DNA of 64,000 nucleotides, from positions 1 through 64,000 of the forward strand of contig NZ_JAIVAP010000010.1 in NCBI RefSeq assembly GCF_020171945.1, in the 5' to 3' direction. Shown one piece after another: positions 25,366 to 33,521 of the stretch. This stretch comes from Bacillus infantis (lineage in GTDB: Bacteria; Bacillota; Bacilli; Bacillales; Cytobacillaceae). The translations under genes were made by a program, and so were the position numbers. Position 1 is the stretch's first letter. Every line of letters begins with the position of its first letter. The notes under the pieces were generated by a model. The model searched no databases. It was given only the letters and a program-made list of their open reading frames with translations, and was not told where the DNA came from.

Positions 25366-26127
25366 ATGAAAGCTGTCTTTATGACGGACAGGGGAAAAAT
25401 CCGTCAGCATAATGAAGATAACGGCGGAATTTTTGTCAACCGCAGCGGTCAGCGCCTTGCCATCGTAGCCGATGGCATGGGCGGCCACCGTGCGGGTGAC
25501 GTTGCCAGTGAGATGACCCTCCTGAAGCTGAAGGAGCTTTGGGAAGACAATGCAGGTGTTGAGACGCCGGAGCAGGCTGAGGAATGGCTGAGGGCCAATA
25601 TTGGAGAAGTGAATGCCCTGTTGTTCGAACATTCAAAGAATAACAGTGAATGCGAAGGCATGGGGACGACCATCGTTGCCGCCATTGCGACCGGCCTGTT
25701 TGCCACCATTGCCAATATTGGCGACAGCAGGGGTTACATATTGAACGAATCAGGATTCAAGCAGCTGACAGAAGACCATTCCCTTGTGAATGAGCTCCTC
25801 CGCTCAGGCCAGATTTCAAAAGAAGATGCAGAGCATCACCCCCGGAAGAATGTTTTGCTGAGGGCGCTTGGAACAGAAGAAAAGGTACAGATGGACACCA
25901 GGACCATCGTATTTGAGGAGGAGGATCTGCTGCTTCTCAGTTCGGATGGACTGACAAATAAGGTTTCAGAGCAGGAGATGCATGAAATCCTGGCCGGGGA
26001 AAAAGAGCTCGGTGATAAGGCAGCGGATCTGATCCAGCTTGCCAATGACAACGGCGGTGAGGACAATATCACCCTTGTGATTGTCGAGTTTATGGATGCG
26101 GGCAGTTCTGGTGATACAGAATGCTGA
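25366..26127 (+). CDS. prpC: PP2C-type Ser/Thr phosphatase PrpC
   Basis: PrpC dephosphorylates proteins phosphorylated by the PrkC kinase encoded next. The metal-binding PPM motifs are clear: HNEDN, ADGMGGH, and the late NGGEDNIT. The ATG at 25366 follows GAGGTGA and gives 253 residues, the family length; an in-frame ATG at 25300 lies inside rlmN and is not supported. It overlaps prkC by 7 nt, tying kinase and phosphatase synthesis together. Confidence 0.95.
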   Translation: MKAVFMTDRGKIRQHNEDNGGIFVNRSGQRLAIVADGMGGHRAGDVASEMTLLKLKELWEDNAGVETPEQAEEWLRANIGEVNALLFEHSKNNSECEGMGTTIVAAIATGLFATIANIGDSRGYILNESGFKQLTEDHSLVNELLRSGQISKEDAEHHPRKNVLLRALGTEEKVQMDTRTIVFEEEDLLLLSSDGLTNKVSEQEMHEILAGEKELGDKAADLIQLANDNGGEDNITLVIVEFMDAGSSGDTEC

Positions 26128-28100
26128 TTGGTAAAAGAATAAGCGGCCGCTATAAGATTTTGGATATGATAGGCGGCGGCGGGATGGCGAATGTTTATCT
26201 GGCGCATGATATGATCCTGGACCGTGATGTGGCCGTAAAGATTCTGCGCCTGGATTTTGCTGAAAATGACGAATTCATCAGGAGATTCCACCGTGAAGCG
26301 CAATCGGCTACAAGCCTCGCACATCCGAATATAGTGAGCATCTATGATGTTGGCGAAGAAGATTCAATCTATTATATTGTCATGGAATATGTGGAAGGGC
26401 AAACCCTCAAACAGTATATCCAGCAGCATTCACCAGTACCCATTGACACGGCACTGGATATTATGAAGCAGCTTCTGTCTGCCATTTCCCATGCCCATCA
26501 GCATCATATCGTCCACAGGGACATCAAGCCGCATAATATCCTGGTTGACCGGCTCGGGAATGTGAAAATCACAGATTTCGGGATCGCCATGGCCCTGAGT
26601 TCAACGAGCATCACCCAAACAAACTCTGTGCTTGGCTCCGTACATTATCTTTCCCCTGAACAGGCAAGGGGAGGGATGGCCAATAAGAAATCTGATATAT
26701 ACTCCCTCGGAATTGTGATGTTCGAGCTGCTGACCGGCAGGCTGCCTTTTTCAGGTGAGTCTGCAGTTTCCATCGCGCTTAAGCATCTTCAGTCCGAAAC
26801 CCCTTCATTAAGAAGGTGGAATCCATCTATTCCCCAAAGTGTAGAGAATATCGTATTGAAGGCAACTGCCAAGGATCCTTTCCATCGGTATGAACATGTT
26901 GAGGACATGGAGGAAGATATCAGGACTGCCCTCGAACCGGACCGTATAAATGAAGAGAAGTTTTCGGTGCCGGAAGATGATGATGCAACAAAAGCAATTC
27001 CGGTCATCACCAGCGACCGTCCTTACCAGAATATGGACGAAACACGCGTACACGAAAAAGATGATAAAGGTTATGCCGCCAATTCGGCTCCAGCTGCCAA
27101 GAAGCAAAAGAAAGATAAGAAAAACAAAAAGAAGAAGTGGCCGATTGTCCTTGTTTCTTTTTTCCTTTTCTTTGTTGTACTGGGTGTACTAGCCTTGACG
27201 GTTCTTCCTGAGCTGTTCCTGCCAAAGGAACTTGAAGTTCCTGATGTGTCCGGGGAAACGATTGAGGATGCAACCTCCATTTTGACAAAGTCAGGCTTTG
27301 AAGTGGGAGACCCCGTCGAGATAAATGATGAAGAAATAGAAGAGGGCCTTGTAATCAGAACCGATCCGAAGGCGGGCAGGATGGCGAAGGAAGAATCCAG
27401 TGTAACCATTTATTTGAGCACGGGTAAAGAGAAGTTTGAAATGTCCGACTATACCGGAAGGTCGTTCGAAGAGGTAGAAAGTCTTCTCGGAGAAGAGGGC
27501 TTTAAACAAATCAGCCGGGATGACGTGAATAACGAGGAAGAGCCTGAGGGGACAATCCTTGAGCAGTCCATCGATGCAGGAGACGAAGTGATCCCTGAGG
27601 AAACTGAAATTGTGTTCACCGTAAGCAAAGGGCCTGCGCCGATTGTGCTGAAGGATCTTACCGGCCTGAACCTGAAGGGTGTCCAGGATTACGCAGAGTC
27701 AACGGGCCTGAAAATTGATACCTCGAAAGAAGAATTTCATGACACAGTTGAAAAAGGTCTTGTTATCAGTCAGTCCCAGCCGGCAGGAACAGAGCTTGGC
27801 AAGAATTCCAGCCTCTCAGTCACCTTCTCAAAAGGCAAGGAGGAAATTCCGCCAGAAACGGTAACTGAGGAAATCACTATTCCTTATGAGCCTGAGGTAG
27901 AAGGGGAGCCGCAGGAAATTCAAATTCTTGTAGAGGATTTAAATAATAGTATGACTGTGCCTTTTGATACATTCTATATTACCGAAGAACGGAAGTATGA
28001 GCTGGAGCTGATGATTCTAAAAGGCAGCAAAGCGTATTATAAAGTCCTGAGAAATAATAATCTGATCATTGAAGAAGAAGTCGATTATCCCGGGAACTAA
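26121..28100 (+). CDS. prkC: PASTA-domain Ser/Thr protein kinase PrkC
   Basis: PrkC is a membrane sensor kinase; in B. subtilis its extracellular PASTA domains respond to muropeptides, and it acts in germination and cell-wall homeostasis. Residues 1-270 form a Hanks-type kinase with IGGGGMANVY, Lys40, HRDIKPHN and DFGIA. A basic juxtamembrane stretch leads into one membrane helix at about 340-361, followed by three PASTA repeats and a C-terminal beta domain facing outside. Length 659 residues. The paired phosphatase prpC overlaps it and rsgA, a known type of substrate in bacilli, follows. Confidence 0.96.
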   Translation: MLIGKRISGRYKILDMIGGGGMANVYLAHDMILDRDVAVKILRLDFAENDEFIRRFHREAQSATSLAHPNIVSIYDVGEEDSIYYIVMEYVEGQTLKQYIQQHSPVPIDTALDIMKQLLSAISHAHQHHIVHRDIKPHNILVDRLGNVKITDFGIAMALSSTSITQTNSVLGSVHYLSPEQARGGMANKKSDIYSLGIVMFELLTGRLPFSGESAVSIALKHLQSETPSLRRWNPSIPQSVENIVLKATAKDPFHRYEHVEDMEEDIRTALEPDRINEEKFSVPEDDDATKAIPVITSDRPYQNMDETRVHEKDDKGYAANSAPAAKKQKKDKKNKKKKWPIVLVSFFLFFVVLGVLALTVLPELFLPKELEVPDVSGETIEDATSILTKSGFEVGDPVEINDEEIEEGLVIRTDPKAGRMAKEESSVTIYLSTGKEKFEMSDYTGRSFEEVESLLGEEGFKQISRDDVNNEEEPEGTILEQSIDAGDEVIPEETEIVFTVSKGPAPIVLKDLTGLNLKGVQDYAESTGLKIDTSKEEFHDTVEKGLVISQSQPAGTELGKNSSLSVTFSKGKEEIPPETVTEEITIPYEPEVEGEPQEIQILVEDLNNSMTVPFDTFYITEERKYELELMILKGSKAYYKVLRNNNLIIEEEVDYPGN

Positions 28101-28120
28101 AAAGAATTAGGAGTGTTTGT

Positions 28121-29002
28121 ATGCCTGAAGGCAAAATCATTAAGGCATTAAGCGGATTCTATTATGTGCTTAGCGGCGAAAGAACTGTTCAATGCAGGGG
28201 CAGGGGAGTATTCAGGAAAAACAAGATCACTCCCCTTGTCGGAGACAATGTCGTATATCAGGCAGATAACGACAGTGAAGGATATATCCTTGAAGTGAAA
28301 GAAAGAAAGAATGAACTGGTCAGGCCTCCGATTGCCAATGTGGACCAGGCAATCCTCGTCTTTTCAGCTTCTGAGCCGGATTTCAGTACAGCTTTGCTGG
28401 ACCGTTTTCTTGTGCTGGTTGAATTTAACCATATCCAGCCGATTATCTGCATCTCAAAAATGGATCTGGTAAATGAAGAAGAGAGAATGAAGATAGAGGA
28501 CTATGCAGCTTCTTACAGGCAGGCAGGCTACGATGTGCTGCTGACTTCCTCGGAAAACGGGATCGGGATTGATGAGCTTCTTCCTTTCCTTGAAAGAGGG
28601 ATTTCAGTCTTTGCCGGGCAGTCGGGAGTAGGGAAATCTTCTCTCCTCAATGCTCTCAGGCCAGAGCTGGAACTAAAAACGGACAACATTTCCTCACATC
28701 TGGGAAGAGGGAAGCATACAACCCGGCATGTAGAGCTGATTGAAATCGGACAGGGATTTGTTGCTGATACGCCAGGTTTCAGCTCCCTTGAGTTCACCGA
28801 TATTGAAGCAGAAGAATTGAATTTCTGCTTCCCGGATATCAGGGAAAAAAGCGAGGCCTGCAAATTCCGTGCCTGCCTGCATATTTCTGAGCCGAAATGT
28901 GCGGTGAAAGCAGCCGTCGACAACGGAGAAATTCCGCAATACAGATATGAGCATTACAAAGATTTCCTCCAGGAAATAAAAGATAGAAAGCCGAGGTATT
29001 AA
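28121..29002 (+). CDS. rsgA: Ribosome small-subunit-dependent GTPase RsgA (CpgA/YloQ)
   Basis: RsgA checks late 30S assembly and is stimulated by the ribosome. It is a circularly permuted GTPase: G4 (SKMDLV) precedes G1 (GQSGVGKSS, about residues 166-174) and G3 (DTPGFSS), with an N-terminal OB fold and a C-terminal zinc motif [20 protein letters not shown] precedes the ATG. Length 293 residues. It lies directly after prkC and one base before rpe. Confidence 0.95.
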   Translation: MPEGKIIKALSGFYYVLSGERTVQCRGRGVFRKNKITPLVGDNVVYQADNDSEGYILEVKERKNELVRPPIANVDQAILVFSASEPDFSTALLDRFLVLVEFNHIQPIICISKMDLVNEEERMKIEDYAASYRQAGYDVLLTSSENGIGIDELLPFLERGISVFAGQSGVGKSSLLNALRPELELKTDNISSHLGRGKHTTRHVELIEIGQGFVADTPGFSSLEFTDIEAEELNFCFPDIREKSEACKFRACLHISEPKCAVKAAVDNGEIPQYRYEHYKDFLQEIKDRKPRY

Positions 29003-29003
29003 T

Positions 29004-29648
29004 ATGGTTAAGATTGCACCATCGATATTATCTGCTGATTTTTCCCGGCTGGGAGAAGAAATCAAGGGTGTAGAAAGGGGAGGGGCCGACTATATCCATG
29101 TGGATGTAATGGATGGCCATTTTGTCCCGAATATTACGATCGGCCCGCTGATTGTAGAGGCAGTCAGGCCGATTACAAAGCTGCCGCTTGATGTGCATCT
29201 GATGATTGAAAATCCAGATCAGTATATCGAAGCCTTCGCCAAGGCAGGCGCCGATTATATTACAGTCCATGCAGAAGCATCCACGCATCTGCACCGGACG
29301 ATCCATCTTATCAAATCTTATGGTGTAAAAGCAGGCGTCGTCCTGAATCCAGCGACCCCGGCAGAAGCTCTTAAGCATATCATCCAGGATATCGACATGG
29401 TCCTTCTGATGACAGTGAATCCTGGTTTTGGAGGCCAGAAATTCATTTCATCGGTGCTGCCGAAAATCAGACAGGTAAAAGAAATGGCTGCAGAGCAGAA
29501 GCCGGATCTTGAAATTGAAGTGGATGGCGGTGTGAATGAAGAGACGGCAAAGCTCTGTATAGAGGCAGGCGCAAATGTCCTTGTGGCCGGTTCTGCTGTT
29601 TATAATCAGAAAGACCGCGCGAAAGCAATCGCTGCACTTAGGGGATAA
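29004..29648 (+). CDS. rpe: Ribulose-phosphate 3-epimerase
   Basis: Rpe interconverts ribulose-5-phosphate and xylulose-5-phosphate in the pentose phosphate pathway. The barrel carries [25 protein letters not shown], and [12 protein letters not shown] with the late EVDGGVN, all active-site segments of the family. Length 214 residues. It is the last gene of the coaBC-rpe run, followed by a strong terminator. Confidence 0.96.
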   Translation: MVKIAPSILSADFSRLGEEIKGVERGGADYIHVDVMDGHFVPNITIGPLIVEAVRPITKLPLDVHLMIENPDQYIEAFAKAGADYITVHAEASTHLHRTIHLIKSYGVKAGVVLNPATPAEALKHIIQDIDMVLLMTVNPGFGGQKFISSVLPKIRQVKEMAAEQKPDLEIEVDGGVNEETAKLCIEAGANVLVAGSAVYNQKDRAKAIAALRG

Positions 29649-29652
29649 AGAA

Positions 29653-29692
29653 AAAGAAAAGCCAGCTGAATGATTCGGCTGGCTTTTCTTTA
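29653..29692 (+). terminator. Terminator after rpe
   Basis: The stem AGCCAGCTGAA / TTCGGCTGGCT with loop TGA (29660-29684) has flanking A-rich and T-rich arms that extend pairing on both sides. It separates rpe from thiN. Confidence 0.9.
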
Positions 29693-29713
29693 AGCAATTA
29701 CAGAAAAAGGCAG

Positions 29714-30367
29714 GTGTTACAGCTGATTATTCATATTTTAGCAGGAGGGCCAGTGGATCTACTTCCGGAACTTGAAGCCGGAGGAGAAGGGGAGATCTGG
29801 GCAGGAGTGGACCGGGGAGTCTTCACCCTGATTTCAAAAGGAATTGTTCCGCAGGCTGCATTCGGTGATTTTGATTCCGTATCCCTGGAAGAAATGGAGA
29901 TAATTAAGAAATCAGTAAAGGAAATCAAGCTGTTCAATCCCGAGAAAGATGAAACCGATATGGAGCTTGCCATCATCTGGGCACTGAAGCAGGAACCAGA
30001 AGCCATCAAAATATATGGCGGAACCGGCGGGAGGCTCGACCACTTCTTTGCCAATGTACAGCTCCTGATCGGGCCGCACCTGAAAGGGGAAAGCACCCAT
30101 ATCGAGCTGATAGACAGCAGGAATATTATTTATGTCAAAGGCCCTGGGGCTTATTCTGTCCTGCCAATGGAGAATATGAAATATGTTTCCTTTGTCCCTG
30201 TGACGAGTCATATAAAGGATCTGACGCTCAAAGGCTTTAAATATCCGCTGAAAGATAAATTTGTACCGCTCGGCTCCACCCTGTGCATTAGTAATGAACT
30301 TAATGATGATTATGGTACTTTTTCATTTACCGAAGGCATAATAATGGTGATAAGGAGTCATGATTAA
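29714..30367 (+). CDS. thiN: Thiamine pyrophosphokinase
   Basis: ThiN converts thiamine and ATP to thiamine pyrophosphate. Family motifs include GVDRG, AFGDFDS, EKDETDMELA and GGTGGRLDHFFANVQLL, with the C-terminal LGSTLCISNEL. The start is uncertain: a GTG at 29714 follows AAAAAGG closely and gives 217 residues, and alignment with B. subtilis ThiN starts within a few residues of it. No TPP riboswitch is seen upstream, as expected for a salvage kinase in this locus. Confidence 0.92.
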   Translation: MLQLIIHILAGGPVDLLPELEAGGEGEIWAGVDRGVFTLISKGIVPQAAFGDFDSVSLEEMEIIKKSVKEIKLFNPEKDETDMELAIIWALKQEPEAIKIYGGTGGRLDHFFANVQLLIGPHLKGESTHIELIDSRNIIYVKGPGAYSVLPMENMKYVSFVPVTSHIKDLTLKGFKYPLKDKFVPLGSTLCISNELNDDYGTFSFTEGIIMVIRSHD

Positions 30368-30370
30368 AAG

Positions 30371-30398
30371 TCATAAAACAAAGTGTACTCATCTTAAT
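30371..30398 (+). promoter_or_regulatory. Weak candidate sigma-E promoter for spoVM
   Basis: TCATAAA (30371-30377) and CATCTTAA (from 30390) loosely resemble the -35 and -10 boxes used by mother-cell sigma-E, the factor that transcribes spoVM in B. subtilis. The spacing is slightly short and the match poor, so this is a guess from context. Confidence 0.2.
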
Positions 30399-30472
30399 CT
30401 TTTGAATATGATGTTAAGGGCGCAAAAGAGGACAGAGAGATTTGCGGTTAGATGGCGAGGAGGGACATATCC

Positions 30473-30553
30473 ATGAAGTTTTATACGATTAAATTGCCGA
30501 AGTTTTTAGGCGGACTTGTCCGCGCGATGCTAGGAACCTTTAAAAAGGAATAA
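30473..30553 (+). CDS. spoVM: Stage V sporulation protein M (SpoVM), 26 residues
   Basis: The product MKFYTIKLPKFLGG followed by LVRAMLGTFKKE differs from the B. subtilis peptide by only a few residues. SpoVM is an amphipathic helix that recognises the convex surface of the forespore membrane and anchors SpoIVA, the base of the spore coat; it also blocks FtsH degradation of itself and partners. The AGGAGGG site precedes the ATG at good spacing, and the position between thiN and rpmB is the conserved one. It marks the organism as an endospore former. Confidence 0.97.
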   Translation: MKFYTIKLPKFLGGLVRAMLGTFKKE

Positions 30554-30600
30554 AAGTGATAGATCCATAGCAGAACGTACAAAAAACAGTACACCTTCAT

Positions 30601-30634
30601 CAGCATCCGGACGCCGGGTGCTGTTTCTTTTTTC
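30601..30634 (+). terminator. Terminator after spoVM
   Basis: CAGCATCCGG (30601-30610) pairs with CCGGGTGCTG (30614-30623), with one T-G pair and loop ACG, followed by TTTCTTTTTT. Confidence 0.9.
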
Positions 30635-30644
30635 AAAAACAAAG

Positions 30645-30712
30645 CTTGTTAAACACTGATGTTGATTTCAGGCAGAATAAGGCCGAAAAAAACATCATGG
30701 AATACTAACAAG
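30645..30712. other. Nested inverted-repeat structure between spoVM and rpmB
   Basis: Three inverted repeats nest inside one another: CTTGTTA / TAACAAG (30645-30651, 30706-30712), GATGTT / AACATC (30658-30663, 30691-30696) and TTC-GGC / GCC-GAA around the middle. No gene occupies the stretch. It could fold as one long interrupted hairpin in RNA from either strand. Confidence 0.45.
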
Positions 30713-30763
30713 AAAAGATGAGCTGGATATCTGGATGCAGTGGCAGTTATATCCCTGTAAATA

Positions 30764-30793
30764 TAAAAAAGGACATCCGCGGGATGTCCTTTT
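30764..30793 (-). terminator. Terminator after rpmB
   Basis: GGACATCC (30771-30778) and GGATGTCC (30782-30789) form the stem with loop GCG. On the reverse strand it is followed by a run of T (30765-30770). It lies just past the rpmB stop. Confidence 0.88.
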
Positions 30794-30800
30794 CGAGCTG

Positions 30801-30989
30801 TTACACTCGTTCTACTTTACCTGATTTAAGCGCTCTTGCAGAAACCCAAACACGTTTAGGCTTACCGTCTACAAGGATGCGAACTTTTTGAAGGTTAGCT
30901 CCCCAAGTACGCTTGTTTGCATTCATAGCGTGGGAACGCTTATTGCCTGAAGTTGTTTTTCTACCTGTTACGACACATTTGCGTGGCAT
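30801..30989 (-). CDS. rpmB: 50S ribosomal protein L28
   Basis: L28 is a small protein of the large ribosomal subunit. The sequence begins [16 protein letters not shown] and carries [17 protein letters not shown]; it lacks the paired CxxC motifs of the zinc-binding type, so it belongs to the zinc-independent form. Length 62 residues is standard. A good AGGAGGG site lies upstream on the reverse strand (31002-31009). It is monocistronic and opposite in direction to its neighbours, as in B. subtilis. Confidence 0.97.
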   Translation of the reverse strand: MPRKCVVTGRKTTSGNKRSHAMNANKRTWGANLQKVRILVDGKPKRVWVSARALKSGKVERV

Positions 30990-31303
30990 GTATATTTCCC
31001 TCCTAACTCACAAAGCTTGAAACTATTTTTTCATGCTTTCATTTGCAATGATCATATTGCTCAATCTAAGTAATGGAAAAACAGTAACGAGTATGTTTTT
31101 CGGCATTAAAAGATACTTTAATAATTTATCATACAACCCAAATGAATGCAATAGTTGTGATGCAACCTTTCAAGAAAATTTCCTTGACATAGTATACGGG
31201 AAGCTGCCCTATAATAAGAAAGGGGAAGTATAGCTTTTAAATTTACCCTTGATATAGTAAAATGACTTTAGTCAAGGAGCAATTTCCAAAGGGGGAACGA
31301 CTC
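30990..31303. promoter_or_regulatory. Divergent promoter region rpmB / yloU
   Basis: For yloU, TTGACA (31184-31189) and TATAAT (31210-31215) both match the sigma-A consensus, but the 20-nt gap is longer than the usual 17, so the pairing is uncertain. A second similar stretch, TTGATATAGTAAAAT, lies just downstream and may hold an alternative start. The rpmB promoter must lie on the reverse strand in 31010-31100, where I see no strong pair. A 66-residue open frame at 31033-31233 has no recognisable protein character. Confidence 0.4.
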
Positions 31304-31666
31304 ATGTCCATTGAATTAAAAACGAAATTCGGGCAAATTGATATATCTAATGATGTGATCGCTACTATTGCCGGAGGCGCAGCTGTTGACTGCTACGGCA
31401 TTGTAGGGATGGCTTCCAAGAATCAGATTAAAGACGGGCTTACGGATATTCTGCGCAAGGAAAACTTTACACGCGGTGTGATTGTGCGCCAGGAAAGCGA
31501 AGAAGTACATATCGATATGTATATTATTGTGAGTTATGGAACGAAAATTTCCGAGGTTGCCCACAACGTGCAATCAAAAGTAAAGTACACCCTTGATAAA
31601 ACTGTTGGACTTGCCGTTGACTCGGTTAATATTTACGTTCAGGGAGTTCGTGTAACGAACCCGTAG
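31304..31666 (+). CDS. yloU: Asp23/Gls24-family protein YloU
   Basis: This is a small alkaline-shock (Asp23/Gls24) family protein of 120 residues, the family length in bacilli. Relatives associate with the membrane or envelope, but the exact role of YloU is not established. It contains the family segment ISNDVIATIAGGAAVDCYGI and the YIIVSYGTKISEVA block. The ATG at 31304 follows AAAGGGGGAA; an in-frame ATG at 31262 lies in the promoter region. It stands 16 nt before fakA, a constant pairing in firmicutes that suggests a link to fatty-acid kinase function. Confidence 0.92.
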   Translation: MSIELKTKFGQIDISNDVIATIAGGAAVDCYGIVGMASKNQIKDGLTDILRKENFTRGVIVRQESEEVHIDMYIIVSYGTKISEVAHNVQSKVKYTLDKTVGLAVDSVNIYVQGVRVTNP

Positions 31667-31682
31667 TGAGGAGGAAAGATTT

Positions 31683-33365
31683 GTGTCAATTACAGTTTTA
31701 GATGGAAAGCGTTTCGCGGAAATGGTGATGCAGGGTGCAAACCACTTATCCTCTAATGCCAAATATGTAGATGCGCTAAACGTTTTCCCGGTTCCTGATG
31801 GAGATACAGGAACCAATATGAATTTATCGATGACTTCCGGAGCGAAGGAAGTCAGGAATAATGTCCAGGCGCATATTGGAAAAGTGGGCACTGCCCTTTC
31901 AAAAGGATTATTGATGGGTGCCCGCGGGAATTCGGGTGTCATCCTGTCACAGCTGTTCCGCGGCTTCTCTAAAGCAATTGAGCAAAAGTCTGAAATTACA
32001 GCAAGCGAGTTTGCAGACGCACTGAATACTGGAGTCGAAACCGCCTATAAAGCTGTCATGAAGCCGGTTGAAGGGACGATCCTGACCGTTGCGAAGGATT
32101 CTGCCCGGAGGGGCGTGCAGGCTGCGCAAAATGAGGATGATATTATTAAAGTCCTTGAGGAAGTCCTGAAGGAAGCAAAAGCTTCGCTGAACCGGACGCC
32201 TGACCTGCTGCCTGTACTGAAGGAAGTCGGTGTTGTGGACAGCGGCGGGCAAGGCCTTGTATTTGTTTACGAAGGCTTTCTTGCTGAGCTGAAGGGCGAA
32301 AAGCTCCCTGACGCACCTGCCTCTCTTCCGAGCATGGATGAAATGGTAAATGCAGAGCATCATAAATCAGTTCAGGGGCATATCAATACGGCAGATATCG
32401 AATTCGGCTATTGCACAGAATTCATGGTTAAGCTTGAAGAAGAAAAACTGAACGGAAAAAGATTTTCTGAAGATCTATTCCGTCAGGATCTTAGCCTTTT
32501 AGGTGATTCACTTCTCGTCATTGCCGATGAAGAACTGGTGAAGGTACATATTCATTCTGAGCAGCCCGGAGATGTGCTGAGCTATGGCCAGAAATATGGC
32601 AGCCTGGTGAATATGAAGATTGAAAATATGCGCCAGCAGCACACAGACATAGTGGGCGAGACACATACCCCGCTAAGGACCGGAGAACCGGCTAAAACAA
32701 ATGAGAAGCTTGAGTACGGCATTGTAGCTGTGTCAATGGGCAGCGGCATTGCCGACCTCTTCAGAAGCATCGGCGCCCATGTTGTCATTGAAGGCGGCCA
32801 GACAATGAATCCGAGCACCGAGGACATTGTGAAGGCAATAAAGGATGCGAACGCCAAAAAGATCATCATCCTGCCAAACAACAAGAACATCATTATGGCT
32901 GCCCAGCAGGCTGCCGAGGTAGCGGAGGAAGACGTTATTGTCATTCCATCCAAAACTGTGCCGCAGGGTATGGCTGCACTGCTTGCTTTCAATCCGGGTG
33001 CAGGCCTTTCGGACAATGAAAGCGGCATGAGCGAGGCTTTAAGCCATGTCAAGACAGGACAGATCACTTTTGCTGTCCGTGACACAAGCATCGATGGCCT
33101 TGAAATTGAAAAAGAAGATTTCATGGGCATCGCTGATGGCAAAATCGTTGTCAAAGACAAGGATAAGAAGGAATCAGCCAAAAAGCTCCTCACCCATATG
33201 ATTGATGAGGATGCTGAAATCATTACAATCCTTAAGGGCGAGGATGCATCCGAGGAAGATCTGGAAGATATTGCAGACTTCCTGGAAAAAGAGTACGAGG
33301 ACATCGAAGTTGAAGTGCATGATGGCAAACAGCCATTGTACGCTTTCATCTTTTCAATTGAATAG
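31683..33365 (+). CDS. fakA: Fatty acid kinase catalytic subunit FakA (YloV, DhaL-like)
   Basis: FakA phosphorylates fatty acids presented by FakB (DegV-type) carriers, giving acyl phosphates for PlsX/PlsY phospholipid synthesis. The N-terminal DhaL-like kinase domain (about 1-205) has the Mg-ATP motif NVFPVPDGDTGTNM and ARGNSGVILSQL; a middle and a C-terminal DegV-like region follow. The GTG start at 31683 has GAGGAGGAAAG upstream. Length 560 residues. plsX lies less than 3 kb downstream. No fakB gene is present in the window. Confidence 0.93.
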   Translation: MSITVLDGKRFAEMVMQGANHLSSNAKYVDALNVFPVPDGDTGTNMNLSMTSGAKEVRNNVQAHIGKVGTALSKGLLMGARGNSGVILSQLFRGFSKAIEQKSEITASEFADALNTGVETAYKAVMKPVEGTILTVAKDSARRGVQAAQNEDDIIKVLEEVLKEAKASLNRTPDLLPVLKEVGVVDSGGQGLVFVYEGFLAELKGEKLPDAPASLPSMDEMVNAEHHKSVQGHINTADIEFGYCTEFMVKLEEEKLNGKRFSEDLFRQDLSLLGDSLLVIADEELVKVHIHSEQPGDVLSYGQKYGSLVNMKIENMRQQHTDIVGETHTPLRTGEPAKTNEKLEYGIVAVSMGSGIADLFRSIGAHVVIEGGQTMNPSTEDIVKAIKDANAKKIIILPNNKNIIMAAQQAAEVAEEDVIVIPSKTVPQGMAALLAFNPGAGLSDNESGMSEALSHVKTGQITFAVRDTSIDGLEIEKEDFMGIADGKIVVKDKDKKESAKKLLTHMIDEDAEIITILKGEDASEEDLEDIADFLEKEYEDIEVEVHDGKQPLYAFIFSIE

Positions 33366-33374
33366 CAGTCCAAG

Positions 33375-33412
33375 GAAATAGAAGGGGATGCCCCTTCTAT
33401 TTCTATCTATGC
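33375..33412 (+). terminator. Possible terminator after fakA
   Basis: A perfect 13-bp stem, GAAATAGAAGGGG (33375-33387) with CCCCTTCTATTTC (33391-33403), closes a 3-nt loop. The following sequence has only a few T residues, so termination may be partial. Confidence 0.6.
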
Positions 33413-33521
33413 AGGCAGGCAATGCCCCCGAAACCCGCCGAAGCTTCCAAAAAGAGATCCCCGGATGCATCCTCAGCCATATTCTCCTATAAAGTAAAAT
33501 CGAAATCAGGTGATTAAAAAT

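Noticed and set aside
31033-31233. 66-residue frame upstream of yloU
   Set aside because: It covers the probable promoter region, has no good ribosome site and no family resemblance.
32582-33373. 263-residue reverse frame opposite the fakA 3' part
   Set aside because: It is a shadow of the FakA C-terminal domain with low-complexity Ser-rich sequence.
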